Below, one piece after another: positions 25,774-34,099 of a stretch of 64,000 bases of DNA. The position numbers and the translations under genes were made by a program. How positions within the stretch are numbered: position 1 is the first letter of the stretch; the number at the start of each line of letters is the position of its first letter. The stretch is from Beduinella massiliensis. GTDB taxonomy: Bacteria; Bacillota; Clostridia; Christensenellales; Aristaeellaceae. The DNA is taken from contig NZ_LT963430.1 of NCBI RefSeq assembly GCF_900199405.1, forward strand, positions 3,731,894 through 3,795,893. Reading direction: 5' to 3'. A model generated the notes under the pieces. The model was not told where the DNA came from, ran no database searches, and worked only from the letters and a program-made list of their open reading frames with translations.

Positions 25774-25819
25774 AAAAAGCAGAATGCAAAAACCGTTCGG
25801 TTTTTGCATTCTGCTTTTT
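25774..25819. terminator. Bidirectional terminator after ychF
   Basis: A 22-bp stem (25774-25795 with 25798-25819) begins with AAAAA and ends with TTTTT, so it can terminate both ychF and the convergent DUF4367-like gene. Confidence 0.92.
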
Positions 25820-25868
25820 GGTTTAACAAAGGGATTATATGCCTGTCGGTGTTCCCTCGCCGGCGGGG

Positions 25869-26738
25869 CTACTCGATCGAATTGAGGATTTGAATGAGCG
25901 TTTCCTCGTCATACCCCTTCACGGCGACATAATAGCTCGTCTTGCCGTCCGTGATGAGCCCCCAATACCGGTCGACATTCATGGAGAGGTAGGCCTCTGC
26001 GCCGCTCCTGAGCCTGACCGTGCGTCCGGGTCCGTTTTCTTCATAGGCTGTGCTAGAGATGCCCTCTGCATACCTTCGCTCCATGCTGATGTTGATTTGC
26101 CGGTCGCCGCCGTCCGTATAGATCGCCGACACATCATCCAGAATCCAATAGGCATAGACCCTGAACAGGGCGTCCGTGAGACCGTCCGGCAGGTATCTGG
26201 GCCATGGAATCGGATAGCCGAGAAATGCCTCCGCTTCCTCAATGCTTTGCACGTCCAGTTTCTGACGCTCGCCGCCCTCTTCCCGGATAGCCGGTTCCGC
26301 GTCGGCCCCGCTTACAAGGCCCTGGGTATGGCCGTAATAGTTTACGATATGCTGCTCCCCATCCTCAGAGCTGTAGCTTTTCAGCGCGCTCTTGCGGGCG
26401 ATCTGTTCCGCTGCCACCACCAGCACGGCCATTACCGCAGCGACCAGCGCCAGGCGCCGCCCCCAGCGGAGCACCGTCCCCCGCCGTTTGGCGGCGGGCT
26501 CCTTCCGATTCAACCGCCTGCGCGGCGGGGGCTCGTCCGTCGTCTTCAGGCCATGCATCTCGCAAAGCCGCCGCGCGCAAAAGTCGATGAGCGCCACGTC
26601 CATTTCCTTCTCGCCCTTTTGCAGTTCAAAATCGAGCGCTTCTTCCAATTCCGCCTCTGTCGGGATCTCCGACGGGTCAGCTGGCAGCAGCAGCGCACGC
26701 AGCAGCTTTTCCTCCACGTCCTTGGAATCTTCCTGCAC
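25869..26738 (-). CDS. DUF4367-like membrane protein, candidate anti-sigma factor
   Basis: A 289-residue protein. The N-terminal cytoplasmic part (about 1-85) is acidic then basic, with RRLNRKEPAAKRRG before one membrane helix (about 94-111). The outside domain has YPIPWPRYLPDGL and a final KTSYYVAVKGYDEETLIQILNSI, resembling DUF4367 sensor domains attached to sigma-factor partners. It lies 54 bases downstream of an ECF sigma factor gene, the usual place for an anti-sigma factor. No zinc-binding ZAS motif is seen, so the interaction would be non-canonical (inference). The GTG at 26738 has AAGGAGG eight bases upstream. Another GTG at 26747 overlaps that site. Confidence 0.7.
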   Translation of the reverse strand: MQEDSKDVEEKLLRALLLPADPSEIPTEAELEEALDFELQKGEKEMDVALIDFCARRLCEMHGLKTTDEPPPRRRLNRKEPAAKRRGTVLRWGRRLALVAAVMAVLVVAAEQIARKSALKSYSSEDGEQHIVNYYGHTQGLVSGADAEPAIREEGGERQKLDVQSIEEAEAFLGYPIPWPRYLPDGLTDALFRVYAYWILDDVSAIYTDGGDRQINISMERRYAEGISSTAYEENGPGRTVRLRSGAEAYLSMNVDRYWGLITDGKTSYYVAVKGYDEETLIQILNSIE

Positions 26739-26762
26739 GGGACTCACCTCCTTTCGCCCAGT

Positions 26763-26783
26763 CCCCCGGCAGGCCGCCGGGGG
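26763..26783. other. GC hairpin between the sigma and anti-sigma-like genes
   Basis: CCCCCGGC (26763-26770) pairs with GCCGGGGG (26776-26783). There is no T-run on the minus strand. It sits just upstream of the ribosome site of the DUF4367-like gene and may reduce its expression relative to the sigma gene. Confidence 0.55.
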
Positions 26784-26792
26784 CCATCTATT

Positions 26793-27368
26793 TTATAAGA
26801 GTAAAAGCGCTAAAAAGGTTACACTCATCGTAAAGATTTCCGGATGCTTTTTTGCAAACAACCGCGCACGGCGGCGCACACGAAAAAGGGCAACCTTCAC
26901 GCCGGATTCGCTGATTCCGCGCGAGCGGGCGATTTCCGCCATGGAACGTCCCTGTACGTATCTCTCTTGCGCCAGTCGGCGATCCGCCTCTGAAAGCGCG
27001 GCAAGCAGCGACTCGGCTTCGACCGCCGCGCCTGCCTGATCCACCCACTCGGCCACGCCGTCCCGCGGGTCCGCGCACGTGAGTTCGTCCAGATTCCGCG
27101 TGCGCAGCGCGTCGCGCTTCCTACCCCGGATGATCGTCCCCATGCGAAACATACAGGTGCGCGTCAGCCATCCGCCCACGTTTGGATGTTGAGTCAGTTC
27201 CTCATAATGCTGATAGGCCGTCAGAAAGGCTTCCTGCACACAGTCCTCCACGGCATCCAGATAGCGGGGATCGTATCCGACGTAGCGCATGCACAGACAG
27301 CGCAGCGTACCGTAAAAGCGGGTATACAGCGCCTCTAAGAAGGCGTCTTTTTCCTCTTTTGGGTGCAT
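26793..27368 (-). CDS. ECF-type RNA polymerase sigma factor with hydrophobic C-terminal tail
   Basis: A 191-residue sigma-70 family protein. Region 2 is FLEALYTRFYGTLRCLCMRY to DAVEDCVQEAFLTAYQHYEE, followed by a linker and region 4 (ALSEADRRLAQERYVQGRSM and AEIARSRGISESGVKVALFRVRRRA, a helix-turn-helix). It ends FTMSVTFLALLLL, a short hydrophobic tail unusual for a cytoplasmic sigma factor. The start chosen is the ATG at 27368 with GAGGGGG upstream. The frame stays open further upstream, but that part does not match the family. A DUF4367-like membrane protein gene follows. ECF factors direct stress or envelope regulons. An autoregulated promoter could not be assigned. Confidence 0.88.
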   Translation of the reverse strand: MHPKEEKDAFLEALYTRFYGTLRCLCMRYVGYDPRYLDAVEDCVQEAFLTAYQHYEELTQHPNVGGWLTRTCMFRMGTIIRGRKRDALRTRNLDELTCADPRDGVAEWVDQAGAAVEAESLLAALSEADRRLAQERYVQGRSMAEIARSRGISESGVKVALFRVRRRARLFAKKHPEIFTMSVTFLALLLL

Positions 27369-27570
27369 TTCCCATTCCCCCTCGCCATTTAGACGCAGAA
27401 GGCGAGCTCTTTCCTGCATTCCACCGCAAAAAAAGGCGTATTTATTGTTATTCCGTACTTCTTCGCGGAAATTGAAAGGCTTATACCCTCTTTTGCGATG
27501 CGATTTTCTTCGCAACCCACCGAAGTTTTTCCCCGGACAAACGGCGGGGCACCCCGTGCAGCCGAAGCAT

Positions 27571-27594
27571 AAAAAAAGAGGCCCTCAGCCTCTT
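27571..27594 (-). terminator. Terminator of the J-domain gene
   Basis: On the minus strand AAGAGGC and GCCTCTT pair around a five-base loop, followed by a T-run (A residues at 27571-27577 on the plus strand). The stem begins inside the stop codon of the J-domain gene. Confidence 0.8.
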
Positions 27595-28126
27595 ATTTGT
27601 GCAGCACGTTCTTGGCCCATGCGCCGACGCGCCCCAAAGGGCGCTGCTGCTTTTTGGCCGCCGTAAACGCGGAAAGCGCGGCGCGGCGGTATTCGTTGTT
27701 GTCCGGGCACAGGCGAACCGCCCGACGGAAGGAATCATGTGCCTCCTGCGGCCTGCCAAGCCCGACCAACGCCTGGCCACGCAGAAAATGCCACGTCTCG
27801 TCCGCTTCGCCGCAGCGTTCGAGCACGCGAAGCGCGGAATCGAACATCTTCTGCCTCAGCAGGCGCGCGGCCAGCCGGTTCGTATCGACGAGCGAATAAA
27901 TCCGCGGGGACGGCGCATGCGCGGCGCTCGCCTTCACGCTCGTGCGGCGAAGCGCCTCTTCATAGGCGAGATTCAGAGCGATCAGACGCGCCTGCGCGCT
28001 CTCCTTCTCGGCCTCACCGGGCTGAATGTCGGGATGGCATTCCTTGACCAGGCGGCGGTACGCGAGGTGTACCTGCTGCTCGGTCGCCGTTTCCGGCACG
28101 CCCAGCGTGATAAAGGGGTTTTGCAT
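27593..28126 (-). CDS. J-domain protein with TPR-like C-terminus
   Basis: A 177-residue protein. Residues 1-62 form a J domain (FITLGVPETATEQQVHLAYRRLVKECHPD) with the HPD motif at 31-33, needed to stimulate DnaK ATPase. The rest contains helical pairs (LLRQKMFDSALRVLERCG, WHFLRGQALVGLGRPQEAHDSFRRAVRLCPDN) that look like tetratricopeptide repeats. It lacks the Gly/Phe and zinc regions of DnaJ, so it is a specialised co-chaperone with an unknown client. The ATG at 28126 has TAGGAGG upstream. It is monocistronic, with promoter and terminator both visible. Confidence 0.88.
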   Translation of the reverse strand: MQNPFITLGVPETATEQQVHLAYRRLVKECHPDIQPGEAEKESAQARLIALNLAYEEALRRTSVKASAAHAPSPRIYSLVDTNRLAARLLRQKMFDSALRVLERCGEADETWHFLRGQALVGLGRPQEAHDSFRRAVRLCPDNNEYRRAALSAFTAAKKQQRPLGRVGAWAKNVLHK

Positions 28127-28201
28127 ATTGCCTCCTACATTGAGCCTTCCCGCGGAGCGGGAAAGCGGCTGCGGCAGTCATCATGAAATGGGTGTTTTAC
28201 G

Positions 28202-28230
28202 ATTATACCATGAATCCCCTTTTCATGCAA
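28202..28230 (-). promoter_or_regulatory. Promoter of the J-domain gene
   Basis: Minus-strand TTGCAT (28225-28230), a 17-base spacer and TATAAT (28202-28207). Confidence 0.8.
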
Positions 28231-28258
28231 GCCTGCGCCCCCAGCCGCTTGGAGCAAT

Positions 28259-28951
28259 TTACTTTTTCTCCCTCATCAGTTTATGCATGAGCCGCTCTTC
28301 TAATACGTCCCCGTATTTCAAACCGAAGATCATCAGCGCGACCGCGCCCAGCACGATCAGCGCCCAACCCCACAGAGGCATGGAGATCGCCCCGCTGCCC
28401 ACGGCGGACGCCACCACCAGGCCCCAGGGCCGCGTGACGAGCGCGATGACGAAAAATCGCATCGTGCCCATGCCGGAAAGGCCCGCCAGAATGCACAGCA
28501 GGTCGTCCGGAAAGAAAGGCAGCAGCAGGGCCAGGAACATGAACGCGTCGCGCTTCTTTTCAATGACGGGCATGTACTTTTGAAGCGTCTTCTGATTGAC
28601 AAACCTTCGCACGAACGGTTCGCCCAGGCGCTTGGCCAGGGTGAAGACGATCAGCGAGCCCACGACGACCGCGGAAGCCCCCAGCAGGAAACCGGGCCAG
28701 AAGCCCAGGGCCAGCGCCCCCGCGGCGGTGGACACGTTGCTCGGAATCGGCGCGATGATGACCGTCATCAGCTGCAGGACGAAGTATACCACGCCCGCCG
28801 CTGCGCCAAAGCCCGCGATCCACTCGCGCAGCTCTTCTACGGAGCCAAAGCGCTCCCAGACGCCGGAGCGGTAAATGGCTACTCCGGCGGCCAGGACGAG
28901 TACGGCGACGATGCACCAGATCAGAATGCGGCGAATAAGCTTAGAGTTCAT
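28259..28951 (-). CDS. TVP38/TMEM64 (VTT domain) family membrane protein
   Basis: A 230-residue DedA-related membrane protein. An N-terminal helix (about 8-28) is followed by the VTT domain, with VVYFVLQLMTVIIAPIPSNVST, ALGFWPGFLLGASAVVVGS and the conserved VRRFVNQ after the re-entrant region. FMFLALLLPFFPDDLLCILAGLSGMG matches the family FPxxPDD motif. Relatives take part in lipid scrambling or envelope homeostasis. The start is the ATG at 28951 with GGAGG eight bases upstream. It overlaps the end of the membrane glycosyltransferase gene by 11 bases, so the two are an operon and may share a lipid-linked substrate (inference). Confidence 0.9.
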   Translation of the reverse strand: MNSKLIRRILIWCIVAVLVLAAGVAIYRSGVWERFGSVEELREWIAGFGAAAGVVYFVLQLMTVIIAPIPSNVSTAAGALALGFWPGFLLGASAVVVGSLIVFTLAKRLGEPFVRRFVNQKTLQKYMPVIEKKRDAFMFLALLLPFFPDDLLCILAGLSGMGTMRFFVIALVTRPWGLVVASAVGSGAISMPLWGWALIVLGAVALMIFGLKYGDVLEERLMHKLMREKK

Positions 28952-30188
28952 CCTTCGCGCCTCCCACAACGCTCTGCACGTTGACCACGCGGCTGTGCTT
29001 GATCGGATCCCACTTAGCCTTCGGATGCAGCAGCGTAACGAGATTGACGGGAATCCAGGTCATGATGAAGATCGGAAACGTGACCGCCGCGAGCAGGTAC
29101 ATGCGCACGTTCTTCTTGCTGAGCGCAATCCCCCAGATTGCCATGCACACCTGCAAGAGATAAGACAGCAGCCCGGAAATGAGGCTGAAGGCGACCAGGA
29201 ACACGCCGGAAACCACGCCCGGGTACAGACCCACCGCGATGTCGATGCCCATGAGAACGGAAACCACCATGAGCAGCACCTGCATAAAGGGAGCGCTGAT
29301 CATCATCAGCATGTCGGAGCAGGCGAGGCTTCGGCGTCTCACGATGCCGGAGACGAGGCCTTTCCAATAAAATCGAAGGCATTCGTAGCAGCCCACGGAC
29401 CATCTTTTGCGCTGCTTGAGCGAATCCCACAGCCCCAGAGGCTGCTCGTCGTAAAAGACAGCTTCCTCCGCGTAGGCGATGCGAACGCCCTTGATCGCGC
29501 ACATCGTGGAGAACTCGATGTCCTCCGTCAGCGACTTCACGTCATAACCGACGATTTGAAGCGCCCTGCGGCTGATGAGCAGACCCGTGCCGTTGAGCAC
29601 TGCGGAGGAGTCGATGTTCATGCGCGCCTTGTGCACGAACGTATTGAGCAGCCAGTAATAGATGGAAGTGTCGCCGCTGATCCAGGTGTCGCCCGGGTTC
29701 TTGCTGTCCCGGTTGCCCTGCACGACCTCGTATCCCGCGCACATCGCGTCGTTCATGCGCTGCAGAAAATCAGGGCACGCGAGGTTGTCCGAATCGAACA
29801 CGACGAACGCGTCGTAAGAATCGTCCTGCGTCAGCTGCGAGAAGACCTCGCGCAGCACGTCTCCCTTGTTCTTCACCGCGTCGCTGATCGAAAGCACCTT
29901 CGCGCCGCGCGACGCCGCGATCTCGGCCGTACGGTCGGTGCAGTGGTTCGGCGCGACAAACACATCGAACAACTCGCTCGGGTAGTTCTGCGCGCGCAGC
30001 GTCTCCACGAGCTGGCCGATGACCGCTTCCTCGTTGCGCGCGGGCAGCACCACAGCCAGGCGCTTTTGCGCGGGCGCATAGGGGATGCGCCCCTTCTTCT
30101 TGAAGGAGAACATGCCCAGCGCTACAAAGTAGCAGGCGTAAACGAGCAGCGGAATCCCTACGAGGGTATAGATGATCGGTCGTATCAT
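28941..30188 (-). CDS. Membrane-integrated family 2 glycosyltransferase
   Basis: A 415-residue protein. One membrane helix at the N-terminus (about 4-25) precedes a cytoplasmic GT-A domain with LAVVLPARNEEAVIGQLVET, FVVFDSDNLACPDFL, SLTEDIEFSTMCAIKG and a QRKRWSVG sequence of the QxxRW type. Four or more helices follow (about 285-395). This order is seen in processive or lipid-linked glycosyltransferases such as IcaA- and HAS-like enzymes, so it may make or export a polymer. The ATG at 30188 follows AAGGGGG. An ATG at 30212 has no ribosome site. Three 11-bp-phased repeats about 90-115 bases upstream suggest response-regulator control. Confidence 0.9.
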   Translation of the reverse strand: MIRPIIYTLVGIPLLVYACYFVALGMFSFKKKGRIPYAPAQKRLAVVLPARNEEAVIGQLVETLRAQNYPSELFDVFVAPNHCTDRTAEIAASRGAKVLSISDAVKNKGDVLREVFSQLTQDDSYDAFVVFDSDNLACPDFLQRMNDAMCAGYEVVQGNRDSKNPGDTWISGDTSIYYWLLNTFVHKARMNIDSSAVLNGTGLLISRRALQIVGYDVKSLTEDIEFSTMCAIKGVRIAYAEEAVFYDEQPLGLWDSLKQRKRWSVGCYECLRFYWKGLVSGIVRRRSLACSDMLMMISAPFMQVLLMVVSVLMGIDIAVGLYPGVVSGVFLVAFSLISGLLSYLLQVCMAIWGIALSKKNVRMYLLAAVTFPIFIMTWIPVNLVTLLHPKAKWDPIKHSRVVNVQSVVGGAKDEL

Positions 30189-30274
30189 GGCCGAATCCCC
30201 CTTATCAATCATTTTGACGGTCTTGACGCCCAGTATTCACCGTCTGAAACCCGCGTTCCTGCGCGCCTTGCAAA

Positions 30275-30303
30275 TCCTCATGCAATTCTCATCTGTTTCT
30301 CAT
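30275..30303 (-). promoter_or_regulatory. Three direct repeats at 11-bp spacing, candidate OmpR/PhoB-family operator
   Basis: On the plus strand TCCTCAT (30275-30281), TTCTCAT (30286-30292) and TTCTCAT (30297-30303) are spaced exactly 11 bases apart, one helical turn. OmpR/PhoB-type regulators bind such repeats as head-to-tail dimers. A possible minus-strand -10 (AATACT, 30232-30237) lacks a good -35, as in activated promoters. It would control the glycosyltransferase/TVP38 operon. Confidence 0.55.
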
Positions 30304-30385
30304 CTGCCGTCAGGCGTCCGCCCCGTCATCATCAAAAGCCGCATGGAGCCGGCAGTAGGCCGTGCGCCACGCGGCGGTATGTTCT

Positions 30386-31657
30386 TTAAATCTCCATCTG
30401 CGCGCGGGTAATTTTCGCGCCGAGGAAGGAGAGCTTTGTCTCCAGGTGCTCGTAGCCACGGTCGATAAAGTGGGTATTTCCGATCTCGGTCACGCCCTCG
30501 GCCATGAGCCCGGCGATGACGAGCGCCGCGCCCGCGCGAAGGTCGCTGGCGTAGACCGGCGCCGCCGACAGGCCCGGAACGCCCTCGATGATCGCCACAC
30601 GGTCCATGACGCGCACGTGCGACCCCATACGCTGCATCTCCGCCAGGTGCTTATAGCGCTGCTCGTAGATGTTTTCCGTCACCAGGCTGGTGCCCTTGGC
30701 GGTGGTCAGCAGCGCGGTCATGGGCTGCTGCAAATCGGTCGGGAAGCCCGGATATACCTGCGTCTTGATGTTCACCGCGCGATGCGCCCCGATGGAGCGA
30801 ACGCGGATCGCGTCGTCCTTCTCGTCCACCTTTGCGCCCATCTCCAGCAGCTTGGCGGAGAGCGCCTCCATGTGGGTCGGGATACACCCGGTGATCGTCA
30901 CATCCCCATGGCTGGCCGCCGCCGCGATCATGAGCGTTCCCGTCTCGATCTGGTCGGGAATCACCGCATAGGTCGAGCCGTGCAGCCGTTCCTGCCCGCG
31001 CACGCGGATGATGTCAGTGCCCGCGCCCTTGATGCGCGCGCCCATGCTGTTGAGGAAGTTGGCGAGGTCCACGACGTGCGGCTCCTTCGCCGCGTTATAG
31101 ATGACCGTGTTGCCCCGCGCGCGGCAGGCAGCAAGCATGGCGTTGATCGTGCCGCCGACGGTGACGATGTCCAGAAAGACGTCGCCGCCGACCATTCCCT
31201 CCGGTGCTCTGGCGTGAATGACGCCGAAGCGCTCCTCCACCTGCGCGCCCAACGCGCGCATCGCCTTGATGTGCTGATCCACTGGCCGCGGGCCGATGTC
31301 GCACCCGCCGGGCAGGGGAACCTCCGCCCGCCCGAAGCGCCCGAGCAGCGCGCCGAGCAGATAGGAAGAGGCGCGCATTCGGTGCGACAGGCGCTGCGGC
31401 ACCTGCCAGCAGCTTACGCCGCGCGGATCCACGCGCATGACGCCGTCCTCGAATTCGACCGTTGCGCCCAACTCCGTGAGCATCTGGATGAGCACGTGCA
31501 CGTCGTTGATGTCCGGCAGATTCTCGATCACGCAGGGCTCGTCAGACAAAAGCGCAGCGGGAATAATCGCCACCGCGGTGTTCTTTCCGCCGCTGACGCT
31601 GACGACGCCCTCCAGCCGCTGCCCGCCCGTAATGAGCATTTTTTCCATCGTGGACAT
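30386..31657 (-). CDS. murA: UDP-N-acetylglucosamine 1-carboxyvinyltransferase (MurA)
   Basis: A 423-residue enzyme of the EPSP-synthase fold, standard MurA length. It adds enolpyruvate from PEP to UDP-GlcNAc, the first committed step of peptidoglycan synthesis. [16 protein letters not shown] contains the catalytic Cys (Cys119, E. coli Cys115), so the fosfomycin-sensitive cysteine form is present. SGGKNTAVA near the N-terminus holds the conserved Lys-Asn, and [19 protein letters not shown] is the typical ending. The ATG at 31657 has GGGAGAG upstream, with its own promoter at 31714-31742. Genomes of this group often carry two MurA copies, and which one this is cannot be told here. Confidence 0.96.
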   Translation of the reverse strand: MSTMEKMLITGGQRLEGVVSVSGGKNTAVAIIPAALLSDEPCVIENLPDINDVHVLIQMLTELGATVEFEDGVMRVDPRGVSCWQVPQRLSHRMRASSYLLGALLGRFGRAEVPLPGGCDIGPRPVDQHIKAMRALGAQVEERFGVIHARAPEGMVGGDVFLDIVTVGGTINAMLAACRARGNTVIYNAAKEPHVVDLANFLNSMGARIKGAGTDIIRVRGQERLHGSTYAVIPDQIETGTLMIAAAASHGDVTITGCIPTHMEALSAKLLEMGAKVDEKDDAIRVRSIGAHRAVNIKTQVYPGFPTDLQQPMTALLTTAKGTSLVTENIYEQRYKHLAEMQRMGSHVRVMDRVAIIEGVPGLSAAPVYASDLRAGAALVIAGLMAEGVTEIGNTHFIDRGYEHLETKLSFLGAKITRAQMEI

Positions 31658-31713
31658 GCCGTCTCTCCCATGAAAACCGCAGATGCGGCAGAATAATGAT
31701 AGCCTAGCATCTT

Positions 31714-31742
31714 ATTATACACATTTTTATACGCGTATGCAA
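31714..31742 (-). promoter_or_regulatory. murA promoter
   Basis: Minus-strand TTGCAT (31737-31742), a 17-base spacer and TATAAT (31714-31719). The stretch 31743-31947 between this promoter and the HD-protein stop shows no gene, clear terminator or repeat. Confidence 0.8.
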
Positions 31743-31947
31743 GCTTTGCCATGGGCCAGGCTCGTTTTCCCATGAATCCCCTACGCACCGTGGGTTCGGC
31801 GGTCGCCGATGCCCCTGAAAAACAACGGACTGGGGCGCGGGCCGCAACGCAAACGGCGTTTAACCCTTGGGAGGTCATGTCCCCCGCATCCTTCGGAAAT
31901 CCCACGCGTCCGCATGAGGCGACGATATAACAGCGCAGAACGGCGGG

Positions 31948-33174
31948 TCAGGTCGTCCGAAGGGACTGGTTTTTGCGCGCCACCAGCACGTCGTATTCAC
32001 GATGGATGCCGTGGTAAATTTCAATTACGGGATTGCAGTGGGCTTGTACCTCCTGATAAATCTGATCAAAATGCTCCGTAAAGACGCGCACACACAGGGC
32101 GTCGATCCTGCCTGCCTCCGCCTCTTCCCGCAGAATGCTCAGCGTCCGCTCCCTTGAGAAAGCCTCCTTATAGCTTCGGGTGCCCAGCAGCGCGCTGGCC
32201 ATGTCCGCTACCGCCACGATGCGCTCCGCCGTATTGAGCGCATCGCCGCGCAGTCCGCGTGGATATCCGGTTCCGTCCAGCTTTTCGTGATGGCGCAGCG
32301 CGATATTGGCCGTCACCGGGTCGAGCACACCGCCGAGAATTTGCTCGGTGATATCCACATGGGTACGCATAATGCTCATCGCCTGCGCGCTGAGCTTTCC
32401 GGGAAACTCGAGGATCTCCACCGGAATGCCGACCTTGCCCAGGTCGTGCAGCAGCGCGCCGTACCAGATGCGGTGCAGCCATTCGTCCGCCAACCCCAAA
32501 TAGCGGGCGATTTCCACGCTGATCCGCGTGGTGGTAATCGTATGCGTCACCGTATGCGGACTGCGAAAATCGATGGCATAAATGATCATCCTGAGGTAAG
32601 CCTCGCGCTGCGCATCGCTCAAATCGAGGGCAAATGCAGTCTCTTCCGGCAGGTCCTCCGCCTCCAGCGCGCGAAGGAAAAGCGAAACGACGGACGGATC
32701 AAAGCGCTGGGCGTATGGCCCCTCAAGCAGCGCACGCACCGACGCCCGGCCGGCGCCCTCATCGACCATGAAAATATCCGCCCGGTCCGCGATGTTCAGC
32801 ATCTGGGCGATTTCACGGCATTCCGGCTCCAGGCCGCCTAGAAGACGCACGTTCGCGTGATGAAAAAGCACAGCCTTCGCCCATCGCTTCAGCGGAGAGA
32901 GCTGCTCTAAAAAGAGGCATCCGTAAATCGAATGCTCCCAAACATCCTGAGATTCAAAGCGAACCATCTGATCGATTTCTTCTGTCTTGTAGGCCCCTAT
33001 ATCGTGGAGCAGTGCGAGAAGGCAGATTTCCTGCCGCTCTTTTTTACCGTATCGTCCCTGCACCGTCAGCATTCGCGAAACGGTTCGCGCAACCCGCTCC
33101 CCATGATCGACCAGGCGCGGATCCACCTGGTTCAGGGTACGGCAAATCAGCCCGCCGACATCCTCTGAAAACAT
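31948..33174 (-). CDS. Tandem HD / HD-GYP phosphohydrolase
   Basis: A 408-residue cytoplasmic protein with two HD domains. The first (about 20-180) has LLALLHDIGAYK (His57, Asp58) and HH at 105-106. The second (about 205-400) is HD-GYP-like: HTVTHTITTTRIS, LLHDLGKVGIP (His243, Asp244), MRTHVDITEQIL, RHHEKLDGTGYP (His295, His296 and GTGYP at 301-305). HD-GYP proteins hydrolyse cyclic di-GMP or related dinucleotides, and the intact GYP motif supports that activity. The role of the N-terminal HD is unclear. The ATG at 33174 has GGAAGG upstream. It is monocistronic and has a strong promoter. Confidence 0.88.
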   Translation of the reverse strand: MFSEDVGGLICRTLNQVDPRLVDHGERVARTVSRMLTVQGRYGKKERQEICLLALLHDIGAYKTEEIDQMVRFESQDVWEHSIYGCLFLEQLSPLKRWAKAVLFHHANVRLLGGLEPECREIAQMLNIADRADIFMVDEGAGRASVRALLEGPYAQRFDPSVVSLFLRALEAEDLPEETAFALDLSDAQREAYLRMIIYAIDFRSPHTVTHTITTTRISVEIARYLGLADEWLHRIWYGALLHDLGKVGIPVEILEFPGKLSAQAMSIMRTHVDITEQILGGVLDPVTANIALRHHEKLDGTGYPRGLRGDALNTAERIVAVADMASALLGTRSYKEAFSRERTLSILREEAEAGRIDALCVRVFTEHFDQIYQEVQAHCNPVIEIYHGIHREYDVLVARKNQSLRTT

Positions 33175-33219
33175 TCTTCATTATGTCCTTCCCGCCTGCG
33201 TACGACGCAATTCTTACCT

Positions 33220-33248
33220 ATTATAAAAGGATAAATGCGAAAAGGCAA
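33220..33248 (-). promoter_or_regulatory. Promoter of the HD-GYP gene
   Basis: Minus-strand TTGCCT (33243-33248), a 17-base spacer and TATAAT (33220-33225). The divergent stretch from here to 33374 shows no gene. Confidence 0.8.
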
Positions 33249-33374
33249 GAACCTTTCCTTCGCGGACGCCAAATCTTTTGTTCTGGATACGTAGGCCATC
33301 CCCCCTTTGCTGCGTTAAAGCAGGCAGTATGCATGGCGTTTTTAAACATTTTATATATATTTTGCACTTAGTCG

Positions 33375-33403
33375 TTGACAAATATTGAAAATTTCTTTAT
33401 ACT
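33375..33403 (+). promoter_or_regulatory. Strong promoter of the SH3b gene
   Basis: Consensus TTGACA (33375-33380), a 17-base spacer and TATACT (33398-33403). It leaves a leader of about 135 bases (33411-33546), with a short in-frame-looking stretch but no motif I recognise. Confidence 0.88.
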
Positions 33404-33546
33404 CAACAACATAAGAGACGCAAGAGCCGCAAATATGCTTCTGTCAGACGCACCATCGCGCCGTGCCGCCTATCGCGTCGCCGCAGAGGGCCTTGCGTAC
33501 TCCGGTCCCTTTTGCACAAACGACAAAGAAAAGAAGGTACACAAGC

Positions 33547-33972
33547 ATGATTACCAAGTACGTCAACACGCCCGTCAACCAAACGGTCAACGTCCGCAAA
33601 GAGCCGAACACAGATGCCGTCATCCTGCATCGCTTAGAGCGTGGAACGCCCGTATCCGTCGAACCCTTCAATCCGGAATGGGACCGCATCCACGCCCCAT
33701 GCTCGGGCTTTATCATGAAAAAATTTCTCAGCAGGGTGTCGCCCGACGCGTTTGACGATCGCCTGCTGGTCGATGGCTATGCAAATACGGTAAGCGGACA
33801 CCTCAACCTGCGCGAGGGGCCGGGCACTGAATACGACGTGGTGGCGTCCATTCCGCATCTGGACCGCCTGCAATACATCCCGGTCAGCAGCAACTGGCTC
33901 CCCGTAAAGTATAAGGGCATCTGGGGCTATTGCAGCAGCAAATACGTCGGCGCGGGCGTTTTAAAGGGCTGA
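33547..33972 (+). CDS. Two-domain bacterial SH3 (SH3b) protein without signal peptide
   Basis: A 141-residue protein made of two SH3b-like units. Unit 1 has VNQTVNVRKEPNTDAVILHRLERGTPV and ends GFIMKKFLSRV. Unit 2 has GHLNLREGPGTEYDVVASIPHLDRLQ and ends WGYCSSKYVGAG. SH3b domains usually bind peptidoglycan in exported enzymes, but this protein has no signal peptide or membrane helix and no catalytic domain. It may act inside the cell or be exported by another route. The ATG at 33547 has only AAGAAGG upstream. The strong promoter suggests it is abundant. The transcript would run through repeat copy B to the terminator at 34100-34126. Confidence 0.8.
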   Translation: MITKYVNTPVNQTVNVRKEPNTDAVILHRLERGTPVSVEPFNPEWDRIHAPCSGFIMKKFLSRVSPDAFDDRLLVDGYANTVSGHLNLREGPGTEYDVVASIPHLDRLQYIPVSSNWLPVKYKGIWGYCSSKYVGAGVLKG

Positions 33973-33989
33973 TTTGACGGACAATCGTC

Positions 33990-34095
33990 CTATTTCAGAG
34001 GTCCTGACCGGCAAAGCCGGTCGATACGATTTCATATGAAGGGGAAGCTTCCCCCTTCATGCATCCCCTTTTACAAGACGATACTTTGTTGAGGG
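33990..34095 (-). repeat. Hairpin-chain dispersed repeat, copy B
   Basis: The reverse strand of this stretch matches the left part of copy A over about 85 bases. Shared pieces include AGTATCGTC, GGCTTCCCCTTCAT or GCTTCCCCTTCAT, and AATCGTATCGACCGGCTT. It contains GACCGGC/GCCGGTC (34006-34022) and a nearly perfect palindrome around AAGGGGAAGCTTCCCC (34040-34057). It lies in the 3' region of the SH3b transcript. Confidence 0.7.
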
Positions 34096-34099
34096 TCTG

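Noticed and set aside
31743-31947. Small gene between murA and the HD-GYP gene
   Set aside because: Open frames here lack ribosome sites and family features, and the murA promoter lies at their edge.
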